Shown here piece after piece: positions 9,061 to 19,909 of a stretch of DNA of 64,000 nt; positions within the stretch are counted from its first letter, which is position 1, and the number at the start of each line of letters is the position of its first letter. Under the pieces are notes generated by a model, which saw only the letters and a list, made by a program, of their open reading frames with translations, did no database searches and had not been told where the DNA came from. Source of the DNA: Zanthoxylum bungeanum (taxonomy: Eukaryota; Streptophyta; Magnoliopsida; Sapindales; Rutaceae); contig SKCR01007818.1 in assembly GCA_019454045.1 (NCBI GenBank), positions 558,001-622,000 of the forward strand, given 5' to 3'. The translations under genes and the position numbers were made by a program.

Positions 9061-11237
9061 ATGTCGAATGGAGACTCCTTAGATAGCTTAGGCCAGCAAA
9101 TTGATACATATGTAGAAGAGTCGTCGAGTGAACCCACTGAAGAGGCATCAATGAGGGAATGGGCGCGTCAAGAATTCTTCGAAGAAGGACCAGTTACTGT
9201 TTTGTCGAGCCAAGTTCCTATGCTTGCGATTCCCATCAGGTCAATAGCAGCAATAGGGGAGTCGAGTGGTCCGGTTAGCACAAGTGAACCGACCAATTTA
9301 TTAACAAAAAACCCAGCAAGTCGAATGACAGAAAGTCTGCTAATGGAGTTAGGTGTAAATATAGATTTCCAAAGTCGATGGAATTAAGGGTTCCTTTGCC
9401 GACTGAAAGGATAGACTACAAAGTTGACGGGTGGATTGGATTTTATGTACGGCCCTTACTGATGGTCTCAGGTTTCCTATTCCAAGGTTAGCTTGGGAGG
9501 TTTTAGATCACTATGGGATTGCTCCTTCGCAGTTGATGCCTAATGCTTGGAGGATTCTGTTGTCGATTGAATGCTTATCTTTCGAAAAAGGTTTATTTTT
9601 GGAGTGAAGGACATCGCATATTCATACTACTTGAAAGAGCATTTAACCGAGAAAGGGAGGTATACTTTGTATCTTCGTCGAAAGAGAGAACAGTTAATAA
9701 TGGGTTTGCCGACAAACGATAGGGGTAATTGGCAGTCTGATTACTTCTTCGTGAGGAATGAGGGGGTTTTTGGGTCGACTGGAATGGGTCGTGTCTCTGA
9801 GTACTGGAGTTTAATTAGTGAGTATCGATACTTTCTATATAATGATGTAATGTAATACTGATTGTCGTATGCAGCTAATCAACTTGTTATATGTCTTGCA
9901 GGTCCTTTCAAAAACAGGTCATTCGACAGAACCCCCAAAATCCTTTCTAATACCCAAGCTCTTACAACTCTTCCTGTCGAAGAAAGAGATTGGAGGATTA
10001 TTTTGGTAGAAAGAAGACTAAGGAAGACACAAGTGTGGAAAGAAATCTTCGAATCTGAAGGTATATCTACGCCTTTGGCACTTTGTAATCAAGTATTGGA
10101 AGTCATCCATTCTACCTGGTCGATTCATGCACTCTACGGGGGGGTGTTTTTTATAAAACCTTTAACTCCAAGAGAAATTTTATGCGCAGAGGACATAATG
10201 TCGAGACCAGTTAAGGTTGCTTCAATTGATGAACTGAAGAGTAGAAAGAAGGCCAGGAAGCTGAAAATGAAGGAACCAGAGATGAGAGTGTTCCTGAATT
10301 GCCTCAGCCTCAGTCGACTGAAATTCTACCAATCAAGGAGAAGTCGACTGGAATTGTTGTGAAAGGAGGAAAGAGGAAGGTAGCTGAAGTTGAAGATGAT
10401 TTTGAGAATATCACTGTCAAAATCCCCACAGGGTCGACTGCAATTTCAGACCCGTCGAGTCTTAATCCTTTTATTAAGGACCTCCTGTTGGAAGAAGATG
10501 ATCGAAGGCTCACTCAAATTGGGGCTGTCGAAGCAATGAAGAAGTCGGCTGCATTGAATTACCAGGTAAATAGATTTAAACATGAAATCTTTAACAGTTT
10601 GTCGAACGATGCTTAGTCGTATATACTTTTTCAGGCCATGGAGTGCAGTCTTTTCATGCAGCGCCAAGCGGAGTTGATGCTGAGGAAGCAAAAAGATATG
10701 GAGAAGTCGATGGGGATTATGAGGAAGGAGATGGCTGAAATGAAGACTTCTTTTGAGAAGAAGAATCAGGAGAATCTGGAATTGGCGAAAGAGCTGGTGG
10801 AAGCGAAGGCCACACTCAAGATGGAGAAGGAGATTTCTGAAGTGATGATTGAAAATTATAAGGCGGCCTTTGATAACGTAAAGAAGGAGAATAGTGCCCT
10901 TGTCGAGCAGATTGAAGGGATTGCTCTTGAATCCATGATGAAAGAGAGGAGTGACTTGATGAAGGACTTCATCGAAGGAAGAACTGGTTCTTGGGAGCCA
11001 CAAAAATGGATTCAAGAGTATGATCATTTCATATCAGGGCATTCTTCAACAAACGAAGAAGGTGTAGAGGGGAAGGGTGAGGAGATAGAGTCGAAGAAGG
11101 TTGGGGAGGAGAGCAAAGAATCTGAAATGCTGATTGGCCCTGAAGGTGAGGAGAGGGCGATTGAAGTTGTGGAGGAGAAAATAGAAGGTCAGGGGAAGGA
11201 AAAGGAAGATGCCAGCCGGATGGAGATTGTCTGCTGA
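9061..11237 (+). pseudogene. Antisense extra ORF: Transposase_28-like domain plus coiled coil
   Basis: The gene runs opposite to gag-pol. ATG at 9061 opens an acidic N-terminus (MSNGDSLDSLGQQIDTYVEE). From about 9380 to 9770 the conserved block reads VLDHYGIAPSQLMPNAWRIL and later GLPTNDRGNWQSDYFFV. This resembles the plant 'putative gypsy type transposon' domain (Transposase_28, PF04195). Two introns are supported: 9818-9901 (GTGAGT...GCAG, phase 1) and 10566-10634 (GTAAAT...TCAG, phase 0). The last exon encodes a long Lys/Glu/Met-rich coiled coil (10638-11030) and an acidic tail ending in TGA at 11235. Frame changes near 9370, 9460 and 10260 show that this copy is damaged. Such extra ORFs are known from plant Tat-lineage elements, where their role is unknown. 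Confidence 0.8.
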
Positions 11238-11422
11238 ACCAGTTCAAGATGTTCCTGCCCCGGATGTAGCTTGAAAACTTTTAATTGTATAATCGACTTT
11301 CTTGTACTTAATATTTTGTTTGATCATGATAAAAACTTTTGACTATTTTTTTTTTTTTTTTTTTAAACGTCGAATCAAATTACACAAGCATAACGTTAAA
11401 TTTAAACAATAGTATGTAATCA

Positions 11423-12274
11423 TTACCGGTAGAATCGTTTAAGGTGTATTGCATTCCAGCTGTTGTGAACTTGTTTTCCCTCTTTGGTTTGTAATTTGTA
11501 GGCTCCATGCCCAATAACTTTAGTGATGACGTATGGACCTTCCCAGTTTGGCCCCAATTTCCCATCTCCAATTTCCTTGGTATTTTGGAAAACCTTTCGT
11601 AGTACCCAATCTCCTTCTTGAAAAGTTCTGCTCCTCACATTCTTGTTAAAATATCTCGCCATTCTTTGTCGATGAGATGCAAGTCGTATGGTTGCCTTTT
11701 CTCGTCTTTCGTCGATTGTGTCTAGATTCATATACATCAACTGTTGATTTGCCTCATCACCAGCGTACTGGTAGCGTAGAGAAGGAATGGTTTCTTCGAT
11801 TGGAATTACTGCCTCTGTTCCAAATGCCAAAGAGAAAGGAGTTTCTCCAGTGGAAGAACGGATGGTCGTTCTGTAGGACCACAATACTCCAGGAAGCTCG
11901 TCTGCCCATGATCCTTTCGCCTTCTCCAATCTTTTCTTCAAAGTATTCAAAAGTGTCTTGTTAGAAGACTCGGCTTGCCCATTAGCTTGTGGAAAGCGTG
12001 GGGTTGAAAAACTTAACTTGATCCCCCAATTTTTACAAAAGTCTTGAAAATGTCGGCTAATAAACTGGGAGCCATTATCTGTTACAATCTCCTTGGGAAT
12101 GCCGAAACGACATATGATGTTTTTCCAGACAAATGTTTGAACTTCTTTATCTCGTATTTTGGCAAAGGAGTCTGCTTCAATCCACTTTGAAAAATAATCT
12201 GTCAAGACTAGCATGTAGACTCGTTGTCCAGGGGCGGTTGGTAGCTTCCCTACAATATCCATACCCCACTTCAT
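11423..12274 (-). CDS. Gypsy element 1 integrase (core and C-terminal domain)
   Basis: The DDE core is visible: first Asp in MDIVGKLP/TDYFSKWIEAD, second in VTDNGSQF, Glu in NGQAESSNKTL. A C-terminal domain follows (GDWVLRKVF, LGPNWEGPYVI), ending in LKRFYR. Integrase inserts the cDNA into the genome. The frame starts at an internal Met. The HHCC zinc-binding region lies upstream and is split by a one-base deletion near 12370 (frames KCEKCQRFAPIPHLPPEKLN). The protein is part of the polyprotein and not a separate gene. In this copy it is cut off from RT by that frameshift. Confidence 0.92.
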   Translation of the reverse strand: MKWGMDIVGKLPTAPGQRVYMLVLTDYFSKWIEADSFAKIRDKEVQTFVWKNIICRFGIPKEIVTDNGSQFISRHFQDFCKNWGIKLSFSTPRFPQANGQAESSNKTLLNTLKKRLEKAKGSWADELPGVLWSYRTTIRSSTGETPFSLAFGTEAVIPIEETIPSLRYQYAGDEANQQLMYMNLDTIDERREKATIRLASHRQRMARYFNKNVRSRTFQEGDWVLRKVFQNTKEIGDGKLGPNWEGPYVITKVIGHGAYKLQTKEGKQVHNSWNAIHLKRFYR

Positions 12275-12300
12275 GAACGGCCATGGGGATAGGATAGGAT

Positions 12301-14646
12301 TCAGCTTTTCTGGTGGAAGATGTGGAATAGGAGCGAATCTCTGACACTTTTCACACTTCTTGTGTAATTGACTGAATCAATTCTCATAGTTGGCCAATAA
12401 TACCCAGTCGAATGGGCGCGTGAGGCAAGGCTTCGTCCTCCAGAATGATTTCCGCATTCTCCTTCGTGCAATTCTGATAGTACATGTTGTGCTTGATCAT
12501 GAGTAAGACATTTCAAGTAGGGTCCAGAGAACGACCTTTTCAATAGTTGTCCATTAAATATGGTGAATCTTGCTGCCTGCCTTTGAATCTTTCTTGCTTC
12601 ATTTCTATCTTCGGGAAGCAGTCCATCTTGCAAATATTTCATGAGTGGTGTCATCCACGAGTCGTCTGAAGTGATGGTGCTGATCTCCTTGTTCTCCTTC
12701 CAAATTGATGGCCAATTTAAATACACTATTGGAATTGATTGTGGTTTGTCTCCATGCATCGTCGACCCAAGGGTAGCCAACGCGTCTGCCTGAGTGTTTT
12801 CACTTCTTGAAACCTGAGATATGTTGAATTCTTGAAATGTCGCCTGGACTTCTTTAACTTTCTGCAAGTAGGATAACATTTGAGGGTCTCGTGCCTGATA
12901 TGAACCTTGGAGCTGATTCACTATCAATTGGGAGTCTGATTTCACTTCGATTCTCCTTCCCCCAAGCTCTTTGACCAAGCTGATTCCTGCTATCAAAGCT
13001 TCATATTCTGCTTCATTGTTTGTAACTCGGAATCCACATTTGATTGCTTGTTGTAGTATGTCCCCATCAGGAGTAGTGATCACTATGCCAAGGCCGCATC
13101 CTTTTTTATTGCTAGAACCGTCGACTGAAAGTTTCCAAAGTGAATTTGATTGGATTGAATTGACTTCGGTACCTTCCAAGGGATTCTGAATTGGACTGAA
13201 ATCTGCTACAAAGTCAGCCAAGGCTTGAGATTTGATTGCTGTTCTGGGCTGGTAAGTGATGTCGTGTTCTCCCAATTCGACAGCCCATTTTTTAATCTTC
13301 CAGCCAACTCTGGCTTGTGTAGTATGCTCCTCAAGGGGTACTCCGAGTAAACTGTGATAGGATGCCCTTGAAAGTATGTATCGTAGCTTCCTGGCTGACA
13401 TTACCAAGGCCAGTACCAATTTCTCCAAATGCGAATAACGTGACTCCGTATCAAGTAATGCTTTGCTTACATAGTAGACTGGAAGTTGGGTGTCGTTCTC
13501 TTCTCGAATCAAAACAGCGCTCACAGCTTGGTTTGACACTCCCAAGTACAAGAATAACCTTTCGTTGTCGAGTGGTTTTGATAACAATGGTGGTGATGTT
13601 AAGTACTGCTTCAGCTCTTTCAGAGCTTGTTCGCAGGCGGGAGTCCATTCAAAGTTTTTTGTCTTTTTAATGGCTGAAAAGAACATAAAACTTTTATCTG
13701 TCGACTTGGAGATGAATCTGTTCAGCGCAGCAATTCTCCCTGCTAGTCGCATGACTTCCTTTGGGCAGGTTGGAGAAGGAATTTCAAGTATGGACCTGAT
13801 TTGATCTGGATTTGCCTCAATCCCTCGTCGTGTAACGACATATCCCAAGAATTTCCCAGAAGCTACTCCAAACGCACATTTTGTTGGATTCAATTTCATC
13901 CCATACTTATTCATCACCTTGAATGCTTCTTCCAGGTGCTGCAGATGCTGATCAGATTTCGATGATTTCACCAACATGTCGTCTACATACACCTCCATTG
14001 TTTTTCCAATCTGTTGTGAGAACATTTTATTGACCATTCTCTGATATGTAGCACCTGCATTTTTGAGACCAAAGGGCATTACCTTGTAACAGAATATGCC
14101 CCTACTGGTCATGAAAGCTGTTTTCTCTTGGTCGTCTGGATGCATAAGGATTTGATTGTACCCAGAATATGCATCCATAAAACTTAGCAATTCGTGTCCA
14201 GCTGTAGCATCAACCATTTGATCAATATGAGGCAATGGGAATGAATCTTTTGGGCATGCTTTGTTCAAATCTGTGAAGTCGATACAAACTCTCCATTTTC
14301 CATTCTTCTTTCGTACCACCACCACATTGGCTAACCAGGCTGGGAATTGAACTTCTTTAATGGCACCATTTTGTAACAATTTTTGGATTTCTTCATCAAT
14401 GATCTGGTTTCTTTCTGGGGCAAACTTCCTTCTTTTCTGTCTGATTGGAGGGTAGTCTGGATCCACATGGAGTTGATGAGTAATCAAGCTGGGGTCAATC
14501 CCAGTCATGTCTTCATGCGACCAAGCGAACTGGTCATGCTGTTTTCGCAAGAATTCACTTAAGTCTGCCCGTAGTCTGGGATCTAGATTTGCTCCAATTT
14601 GAGTTTTATGGTCTGCATATTTGTCATGGATTTGAACCTCATCCAA
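12301..14646 (-). CDS. Gypsy element 1 reverse transcriptase and two RNase H domains
   Basis: The protein is about 780 aa. RT spans roughly residues 60-270, with FPLPHIDQMVDATAG, SGYNQILMHPDDQEKTAF, PFGLKNAGATYQRMVN and the catalytic YVDD. A degenerate first RNase H follows (YLGVSNQAVSAVLIREE, where an Asp is usual for Gly/Asn). A second, intact-looking RNase H comes next (LSVDGSSNKKGCGLGIVI, NNEAEYEALIAG, SDSQLIVNQ, ADALATLGS). This doubled RNase H arrangement is characteristic of the Tat lineage. The end holds the start of the integrase zinc region (LHEGECGNHSGGRSLA). There is no true start codon because the ORF is part of the gag-pol frame, broken upstream near 14650-14700. Confidence 0.93.
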   Translation of the reverse strand: MDEVQIHDKYADHKTQIGANLDPRLRADLSEFLRKQHDQFAWSHEDMTGIDPSLITHQLHVDPDYPPIRQKRRKFAPERNQIIDEEIQKLLQNGAIKEVQFPAWLANVVVVRKKNGKWRVCIDFTDLNKACPKDSFPLPHIDQMVDATAGHELLSFMDAYSGYNQILMHPDDQEKTAFMTSRGIFCYKVMPFGLKNAGATYQRMVNKMFSQQIGKTMEVYVDDMLVKSSKSDQHLQHLEEAFKVMNKYGMKLNPTKCAFGVASGKFLGYVVTRRGIEANPDQIRSILEIPSPTCPKEVMRLAGRIAALNRFISKSTDKSFMFFSAIKKTKNFEWTPACEQALKELKQYLTSPPLLSKPLDNERLFLYLGVSNQAVSAVLIREENDTQLPVYYVSKALLDTESRYSHLEKLVLALVMSARKLRYILSRASYHSLLGVPLEEHTTQARVGWKIKKWAVELGEHDITYQPRTAIKSQALADFVADFSPIQNPLEGTEVNSIQSNSLWKLSVDGSSNKKGCGLGIVITTPDGDILQQAIKCGFRVTNNEAEYEALIAGISLVKELGGRRIEVKSDSQLIVNQLQGSYQARDPQMLSYLQKVKEVQATFQEFNISQVSRSENTQADALATLGSTMHGDKPQSIPIVYLNWPSIWKENKEISTITSDDSWMTPLMKYLQDGLLPEDRNEARKIQRQAARFTIFNGQLLKRSFSGPYLKCLTHDQAQHVLSELHEGECGNHSGGRSLASRAHSTGYYWPTMRIDSVNYTRSVKSVRDSLLFHIFHQKS

Positions 14647-14700
14647 TTCTTCAATATTTGGAAGTGTGGGCTCCTGCGAATGAGGTTCGTTCTGTAATTG

Positions 14701-16743
14701 CTATGCTGAATGGACCTTTGCCTTCATTGTCGTCTGGTAGCATCCTCTGGAAGCAACTCTATCTCCCCTTATCTCTTGAATTCCCCACTTTGTAGGAAAC
14801 TTTAGAGTTTGATGATAGGTGGACGATACTGCCCTCATTTCATGAATCCATGGCCTCCCAATAATTAGATTGTAGGCTGAAGGACAATCCAGGACTAGGA
14901 AGGTTGTCATTTTGTTGATTCCCCCTGCGTAGACTGGAAGGCTTATTTCTCCCAAAGTAAATTTTGTTCACCACTGAATCCAATCAACACAGTCGTCCTT
15001 TTGTTAATTTTCTCTAATTCAGCTCCCATGTCTGCCAAGGCTGTTGTAAAGATGATGTTGGCTGAGGATCCTGTATCTACCAGAACTCGTTTGATCATGA
15101 AATTTGCCACCTGTAGAGAGATTACTAAGGCATCATGATGAGGGTTCATGCTACCAGAGTTGATGTCGTCTGGAAACTCCATTATTAGGTTTGTAACCAT
15201 TTTTTCTAAAGACGTCGTGGAATGTTGAAGGCTTGACACAATTGCTCTGGAATGTCGTTTGGCTGCTGAATATGATACTCCACTAATCTCTGATCCTCCT
15301 GAAATGAAATTCACGGTGTTATCAATTGGTGGAGGTTGAATTGGTGCTTCCCCATGTCCATCCTTCTCGTTCCTCTGAGCTAAAGTAGCTTGCCCCTTCT
15401 CCGTAAGTAGATCCCTTAAAAACCCTTTGTTCAACAACTCAAGTACTTCCAACCTCAACGCCACACATTCAGCTGTGGTATGGCCGTAGTCTCGATGGAA
15501 CTCACACCATTTGTTTGTGTCTTTATTTTTGAAACTTTCTCTGTTGCGTGGTGGCCATTTTACTTCATTTCCCATCTTTTTAAGTACCAAGACTAACTCT
15601 CCCGGAGATATAGAAAAATTGTAGTCTGGGAGTCTGGGTTTTTCCATCGGAATTGTTTCCCGAGCTCTGTATGGTGGAGGTCTTTGATCAAAACCTTTTT
15701 GGAGGGGCTGATGTTCTTTCCTTGGATGGTTCCATTTCTCCGAATGACGCTTAGGCATCATATTTGTAAATTCTTTATGTCGTTTGGTAGAATGGGCTGT
15801 TCTTTCGCTTTGCATGTTGGAGGAAATGTCTTTCCTTTTATTCCTTTTATCTTCTTCCCACCTGATTTCGACTTGGGCTCGAGCCATAACCTGGTCCATC
15901 GTGTAGCACCGGAACTTGGTCAGCTTTTTGTAGAGTCCACTTTCACAAAGTAACCCGTTCCTGAAAGCCTCCACAGCTGTTGGTTGATGAAGGTCTGGAA
16001 TTGTTATTCTTTCTTTGTTGAATCGAGCAACATAGCTTCGCAATGATTCTCCCCTCCGTTGTAGGATGGCACTAAGATCATCAGTAGTTTTTTCAAGTTT
16101 GCAAGAGCTGGCGAAATGTTCAACAAATTTGTCTGCTAATTGTTGATAAGATTTGATGGATCTGTATGGTAGGTTGATGAACCATGTAAGAGCTGGACCA
16201 CCCAAAGTTTCTCCAAATCCTCTGCACATTCCAGCTTCCCATTGATGAGGAGCTAAGCCTGTTGACATCATTTTGTATTTATAATGAATGACATGGTCGT
16301 CTGGGTCAGTGGATCCATCGTATAACTTCATGTCTGGTGGGCTGAACTTTCCGTGGTAGCTCAACGGATGTGATCGTCTCTGGGGTATCAGAAATGGTTC
16401 CAGCTACTCTTCTTTCTTGATAGTTTCACACCTGGTAGACTGGACATGATTGCTTCTTTAAATTCTTTCATTTCCCTTCTCATACGATGGCAACTGGCTG
16501 AGCTTGGTTGATGGGAGATTTGGGCAGTTCCTCTGGTCCTCATCATTTGATGGAATGTTATCAATTGTTTTTCGTGAATGCTCCCAAGAATTAGCTGGAG
16601 TGATACGGTTGTTGGGCTGATCTGAGATATTGTGATGCTGGGATGGTGATGAAACTAATTCCAACTGTTTTGAAGATTCATGTTGGAACTACGTATGGTT
16701 AGATTTTCCTCTTCTAAAGCTTTCAATCTCTCCTGTAGCATGG
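14701..16743 (-). pseudogene. Gypsy element 1 gag and protease, frameshifted
   Basis: A possible gag start codon is at about 16741-16743 (MLQERLKALEEENLTIRSSN). The frame shifts before the main gag ORF ending at 14943. The gag domain reads MKLYDGSTDPDDHVIHYKYK, ALTWFINLPYRSIKSYQQLA and RRGESLRSYVARFNKE. The zinc knuckle is CEFHRDYGHTTAEC. The protease motif LVDTGSSANIIF follows near 15060-15090. A frame change at about 14945 separates this from the protease remainder (VLDCPSAYNLIIGRPWIH, 14701-14955). Bases 16365-16740 hold the damaged gag N-terminus and leader. Confidence 0.88.
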
Positions 16744-16852
16744 CTATTGTGATGCCACTGGATCAGGTGTTTGTTCATTGCTTGAAGCCATGAGTGACTA
16801 AGCCGTGAATGTTGTTAGAATGGAAAATCTTTGTCTGCAAATTATCGCTAGG

Positions 16853-16870
16853 GCCCCACGGTGGGCGCCA
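16853..16870 (-). promoter_or_regulatory. Gypsy element 1 primer-binding site
   Basis: The minus strand reads TGGCGCCCACCGTGGGGC next to the 5' LTR. This is a common primer-site form in plant Ty3/gypsy elements. I do not assign the priming tRNA. Confidence 0.85.
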
Positions 16871-16873
16871 AAT

Positions 16874-17457
16874 TGTGGACTCCGGAATTCGCCAAGGGTC
16901 CTCAATCAGAATTTGTAAGTTGGGCACTAGCAATCCTGCAAAAAACAAAGTAGAGTGGACGAGAGTAGGCTACCACCGGTGTGGTGGATACCGGGTATAC
17001 TCCGACGCCCAAGTCAGTGGCACGAAATAAATTTGTAAAGTGGGAAAGCAAGGTTGAATATTACCTCTACTTCCTTTGTTTGGCCGTGAGGGCCGTGTAA
17101 TATATGAGGGGATCAAGGATTGAGAGCATGAAGTATTAGGGTGAGAGAAATGAGACTTGAATGAATTCTCCCGTATTCTTTTCATATTTATAGATAAAAC
17201 ATGATCTGATGTTGGTGTATTTGGTAATGGTTTTGGAGTAAGTGAGGATTAATGCTGGAATTAGGTTAAGTGGAGTGGTGGTGATTAATGCTAGAATTAG
17301 GTTAAGTGGAGTGGTCATGCTTTTTGTTAGTTTATGATTTAATTGTAATCAAATAATACATAATTCTTTGGGCTTTGGTCCTTATTTTCGGGCCTAACAT
17401 GCTGATGGGCTTAAGGTGAAAGACAGTTTTACCCTTGGACCAAATTTGGCCCATACA
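16874..17457 (-). repeat. Gypsy element 1, 5' LTR
   Basis: The 584-bp LTR begins TGTGGACTCC and ends CCATACA. The minus-strand primer-binding site lies three bases from its inner end. Confidence 0.94.
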
Positions 17458-18200
17458 TTTGCAAACAAGGTCAATCACGATCCGTGATGGTATCATCATC
17501 ACCAAACGAATCATTGCACAACTTTCCTTAGCGATTTTCATCGCAACGTTTTTGGCCTCTATAACAAGGAACTTTTTTGCTCATAAACTGCAGTTTACCC
17601 CCTACGAGTTTTTATCTAAAATTAAGCTGATCGAGGTCCTTACTTTCCTCGATGGCGGTGATTTGGTAGAAGCTTATCAGGTAGGTAGGATCTCAGGATT
17701 TTCCTAAATACCTACTGGTAGGAAAAGTCTCACTAGGTTTAAAACTAGAGTTAACAATATCGTTTTAATCTCAACATAAACTCATCAAAGGTCTCATCAT
17801 CCTTCATTCTAGCGACCTCAAACCTAGTAGCAAGATCCTGGAGTCTACTATTTTTAACAGACAATGTGCCCTCATGCACAGTCTGCAGGATGTCCCAAGC
17901 ATCCTTGGCTATCTCACACATAGAGATCTCCTAAATTCAGCAGAACAAACAGCACCATGTATGGCATTAACAGCCTTGCTGTTCCTATTGCTAGCATCAA
18001 ATTCGTCATTGGTCCAGGTCAATTTCTTTAGGGGAAGATACCCCATCAACAATAACAACGGGAGGTTTCCACCCGTGTTCAACAGTCATCCAGACCCTCT
18101 CATCTAAGGACTTAAGGAACGCTCTCATGCGAACCTTCCAATGCAAATATTCCGTGCCATCAAAAAATGGCGGACAATTTAAGGGTTGACTACGCTCCAT
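17458..18200 (-). pseudogene. Copia gag, N-terminal part
   Basis: The minus-strand start codon is at 18198-18200. The protein begins MERSQPLNCPPFFDG and continues YLHWKVRMRAFLKSLDERVW, the usual N-terminal gag domain of plant copia elements. Further conserved stretches such as RLQDLATRFEVARMKDDE follow in shifted frames, showing small indels. The reading frame stops where the gypsy LTR begins at 17457, and the homologous continuation lies about 10.7 kb away at 6785. Gag forms the virus-like particle; this copy cannot make a full-length one. Confidence 0.85.
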
Positions 18201-18227
18201 AGCTAATGGGTCAAGGATCGAGTTCAG

Positions 18228-18239
18228 GCTCTGATACCA
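18228..18239 (-). promoter_or_regulatory. Copia primer-binding site (initiator Met tRNA type)
   Basis: The minus strand reads TGGTATCAGAGC two bases inside the 5' LTR. This is the canonical plant copia primer-binding sequence complementary to the 3' end of initiator methionine tRNA. It fixes the orientation of the element. Confidence 0.92.
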
Positions 18240-18241
18240 AT

Positions 18242-19312
18242 TGAAAATTCGGGGTTATCCTAAGTTCTGACCCTATGCGAAATTACAGACAATAAGCAGG
18301 ACAAGTCCTGTTACTGCTACTATGGAATTGCAACAGGCAATTAACAGGCAACCACAACAATAAAATCTACAATATTAATTCAGTACAAATAATAAATTGC
18401 GGAAAAGTAAATCAATCACACAAAATTCAACACAATGATTTTGGTGACGAAGTGGAAAACTCTTCCGAGTAAAAAACCACTCCGAGTATAGGCTACCACC
18501 CGAATCCACTATATCGAGAAAAACTTACAGCGATGGTCAAGACCTAAGGTGGCAACTCCACCGACTCAAGTACCTCTATACTGCAAGAACTCAAGGCAAC
18601 TCCTCAAGCCCGCAACCTACGGTTTTCTTCAGAACCTCTGAAGTCTCTGAGTAGATTGTATCACTTTGAACGCTGGAACTCCGACTACCAAACTTCCTCC
18701 TAAAGAACTCTTAAGGATTAGGGAATTTGAGTTAAGTTGTGTTGAAGGTTTATCAAAGATGGAATCACACCATTAATGAATAAGACAAGACAAAGAAGAA
18801 GTCTTCAATGGTGGATTCAAAGAGAGTTGAAAGCTTTGTGAGATTTAGGCTCAAGGGAAAAGTGTTTCAGCTCTTTCAACTAATGGGGAATGGCGGCTAA
18901 GTGTTATATTTATAGGTGGGGTGAAAAGCTAGGGTTTTGCAGGCCAAAACACGTTCAGATCGCAGTCGCGTTCGAACGCTTACTAGAACGCTACACGAAC
19001 GCGCCCTTTCTGTGAAGACTCGTTCGAACGTCAATCGAACGCACAACGAACGTGAGCTCATGGATGCTCCCGTTCGAACCCCACAAGAACGTGCCTCGAA
19101 CGTTTGCTCTCTGGAATGCGCCCGTTCGAACCCAATAGAGAACGTGACACTAACGCCAACCGTTCGAACACTGCAACGAACGCACCACGAACGTATGTCT
19201 GATGCACAGCAGCCAGAAACCAGTCCAATTGCACAAAGATCTTCATGAAAGATTACAACTCAATTGAACTTGTTTTGTCACAGACACATGCCAATAAAAA
19301 AATGTGCTAACA
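18242..19312 (-). repeat. Copia 5' LTR (right copy)
   Basis: This is the second LTR, nearly identical to 2901-3974, with the minus-strand TATA box at 18907-18914 and the same GAACG-rich U3. It is followed by the target duplication CAAAG at 19313-19317. Confidence 0.93.
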
Positions 19313-19909
19313 CAAAGAAACAAATAATTAAGATACGTATGAACTAATTGGATAACTTATCTCTATATAAGTGAGTTTTTTTTTATACAACAGAGATACA
19401 GGTGACTTAATATCGCAAATAAATTAATAAATAACATATATTATTTAATATTCTTATATTAAACTTATTTGATTAGGTGCAAACAGAAGAATGCAAAATA
19501 TCAATACAGTTTCTTAAAATAGTGAATTTAAATTTATTTTCATTAAATTAAGACTGAAATGCGTCTCTCTCTTTAGCGTCGGCGAAGCAATCGAGGAGAA
19601 TAATTTTTGAATTTAAATACAAAAAGGGAATAATGATATATAAATTTAAAAAACAAAAACAAAAAACAAAGGAATCTGTTATAATAATAATAATAATATT
19701 AATAATCGTCTCCAAAATAACACACACAAATCAAATAACTCTCAATCTCATTAATATATTTGTATGTAAAATAAAACGACTAGATCCGCCGCTACCGTAA
19801 CGTCACAACGACGCAAAAGGATAATAAAAATAAGAAAGAAACCACTCTACAGTCTACACAACCAATCAGCTGGTGACACGTAAGTACGTTGACAGAGAGA
19901 AACGGGCCT
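19313..19909. other. AT-rich flank and 3' side of the AG-peptide gene
   Basis: The segment starts with the copia target duplication CAAAG. No ORF or repeat is supported. The last part is presumably the 3' UTR of the minus-strand arabinogalactan peptide gene. Confidence 0.5.

Larger units (their letters stand above)
6786..17457 (-). mobile_element. Ty3/gypsy element, Tat-like, with antisense extra gene
   Basis: LTRs at 6786-7374 and 16874-17457 begin TGTGGACTCC and end CCATACA. The flanks TTTGT (6781-6785) and TTTGC (17458-17462) form a 5-bp target duplication with one mismatch. Order in element orientation: LTR, primer site, gag, protease, RT, RNase H, a second RNase H domain, integrase, then a spliced gene on the opposite strand, a 67-bp tandem array and the 3' LTR. 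Integrase after RNase H defines Ty3/gypsy. The second RNase H domain and the extra antisense ORF point to the Tat lineage. It sits inside the gag of the copia element, so it is the younger insertion. Confidence 0.95.
2901..19312 (-). mobile_element. Ty1/copia-like LTR retrotransposon lacking pol, interrupted by a gypsy element
   Basis: Two LTRs of about 1.07 kb (2901-3974 and 18242-19312) have identical ends and are nearly identical by eye. They are flanked by the perfect target duplication CAAAG (2896-2900 and 19313-19317). A minus-strand initiator-Met-type primer site lies beside the right LTR and a polypurine tract beside the left LTR. Inside are a copia-type gag and a second zinc knuckle, but no protease, integrase, reverse transcriptase or RNase H. 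Without the nested gypsy insert the internal region is only about 3.6 kb. The copy is therefore non-autonomous, by deletion or as a member of a LARD-like family mobilised by relatives. Confidence 0.93.
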
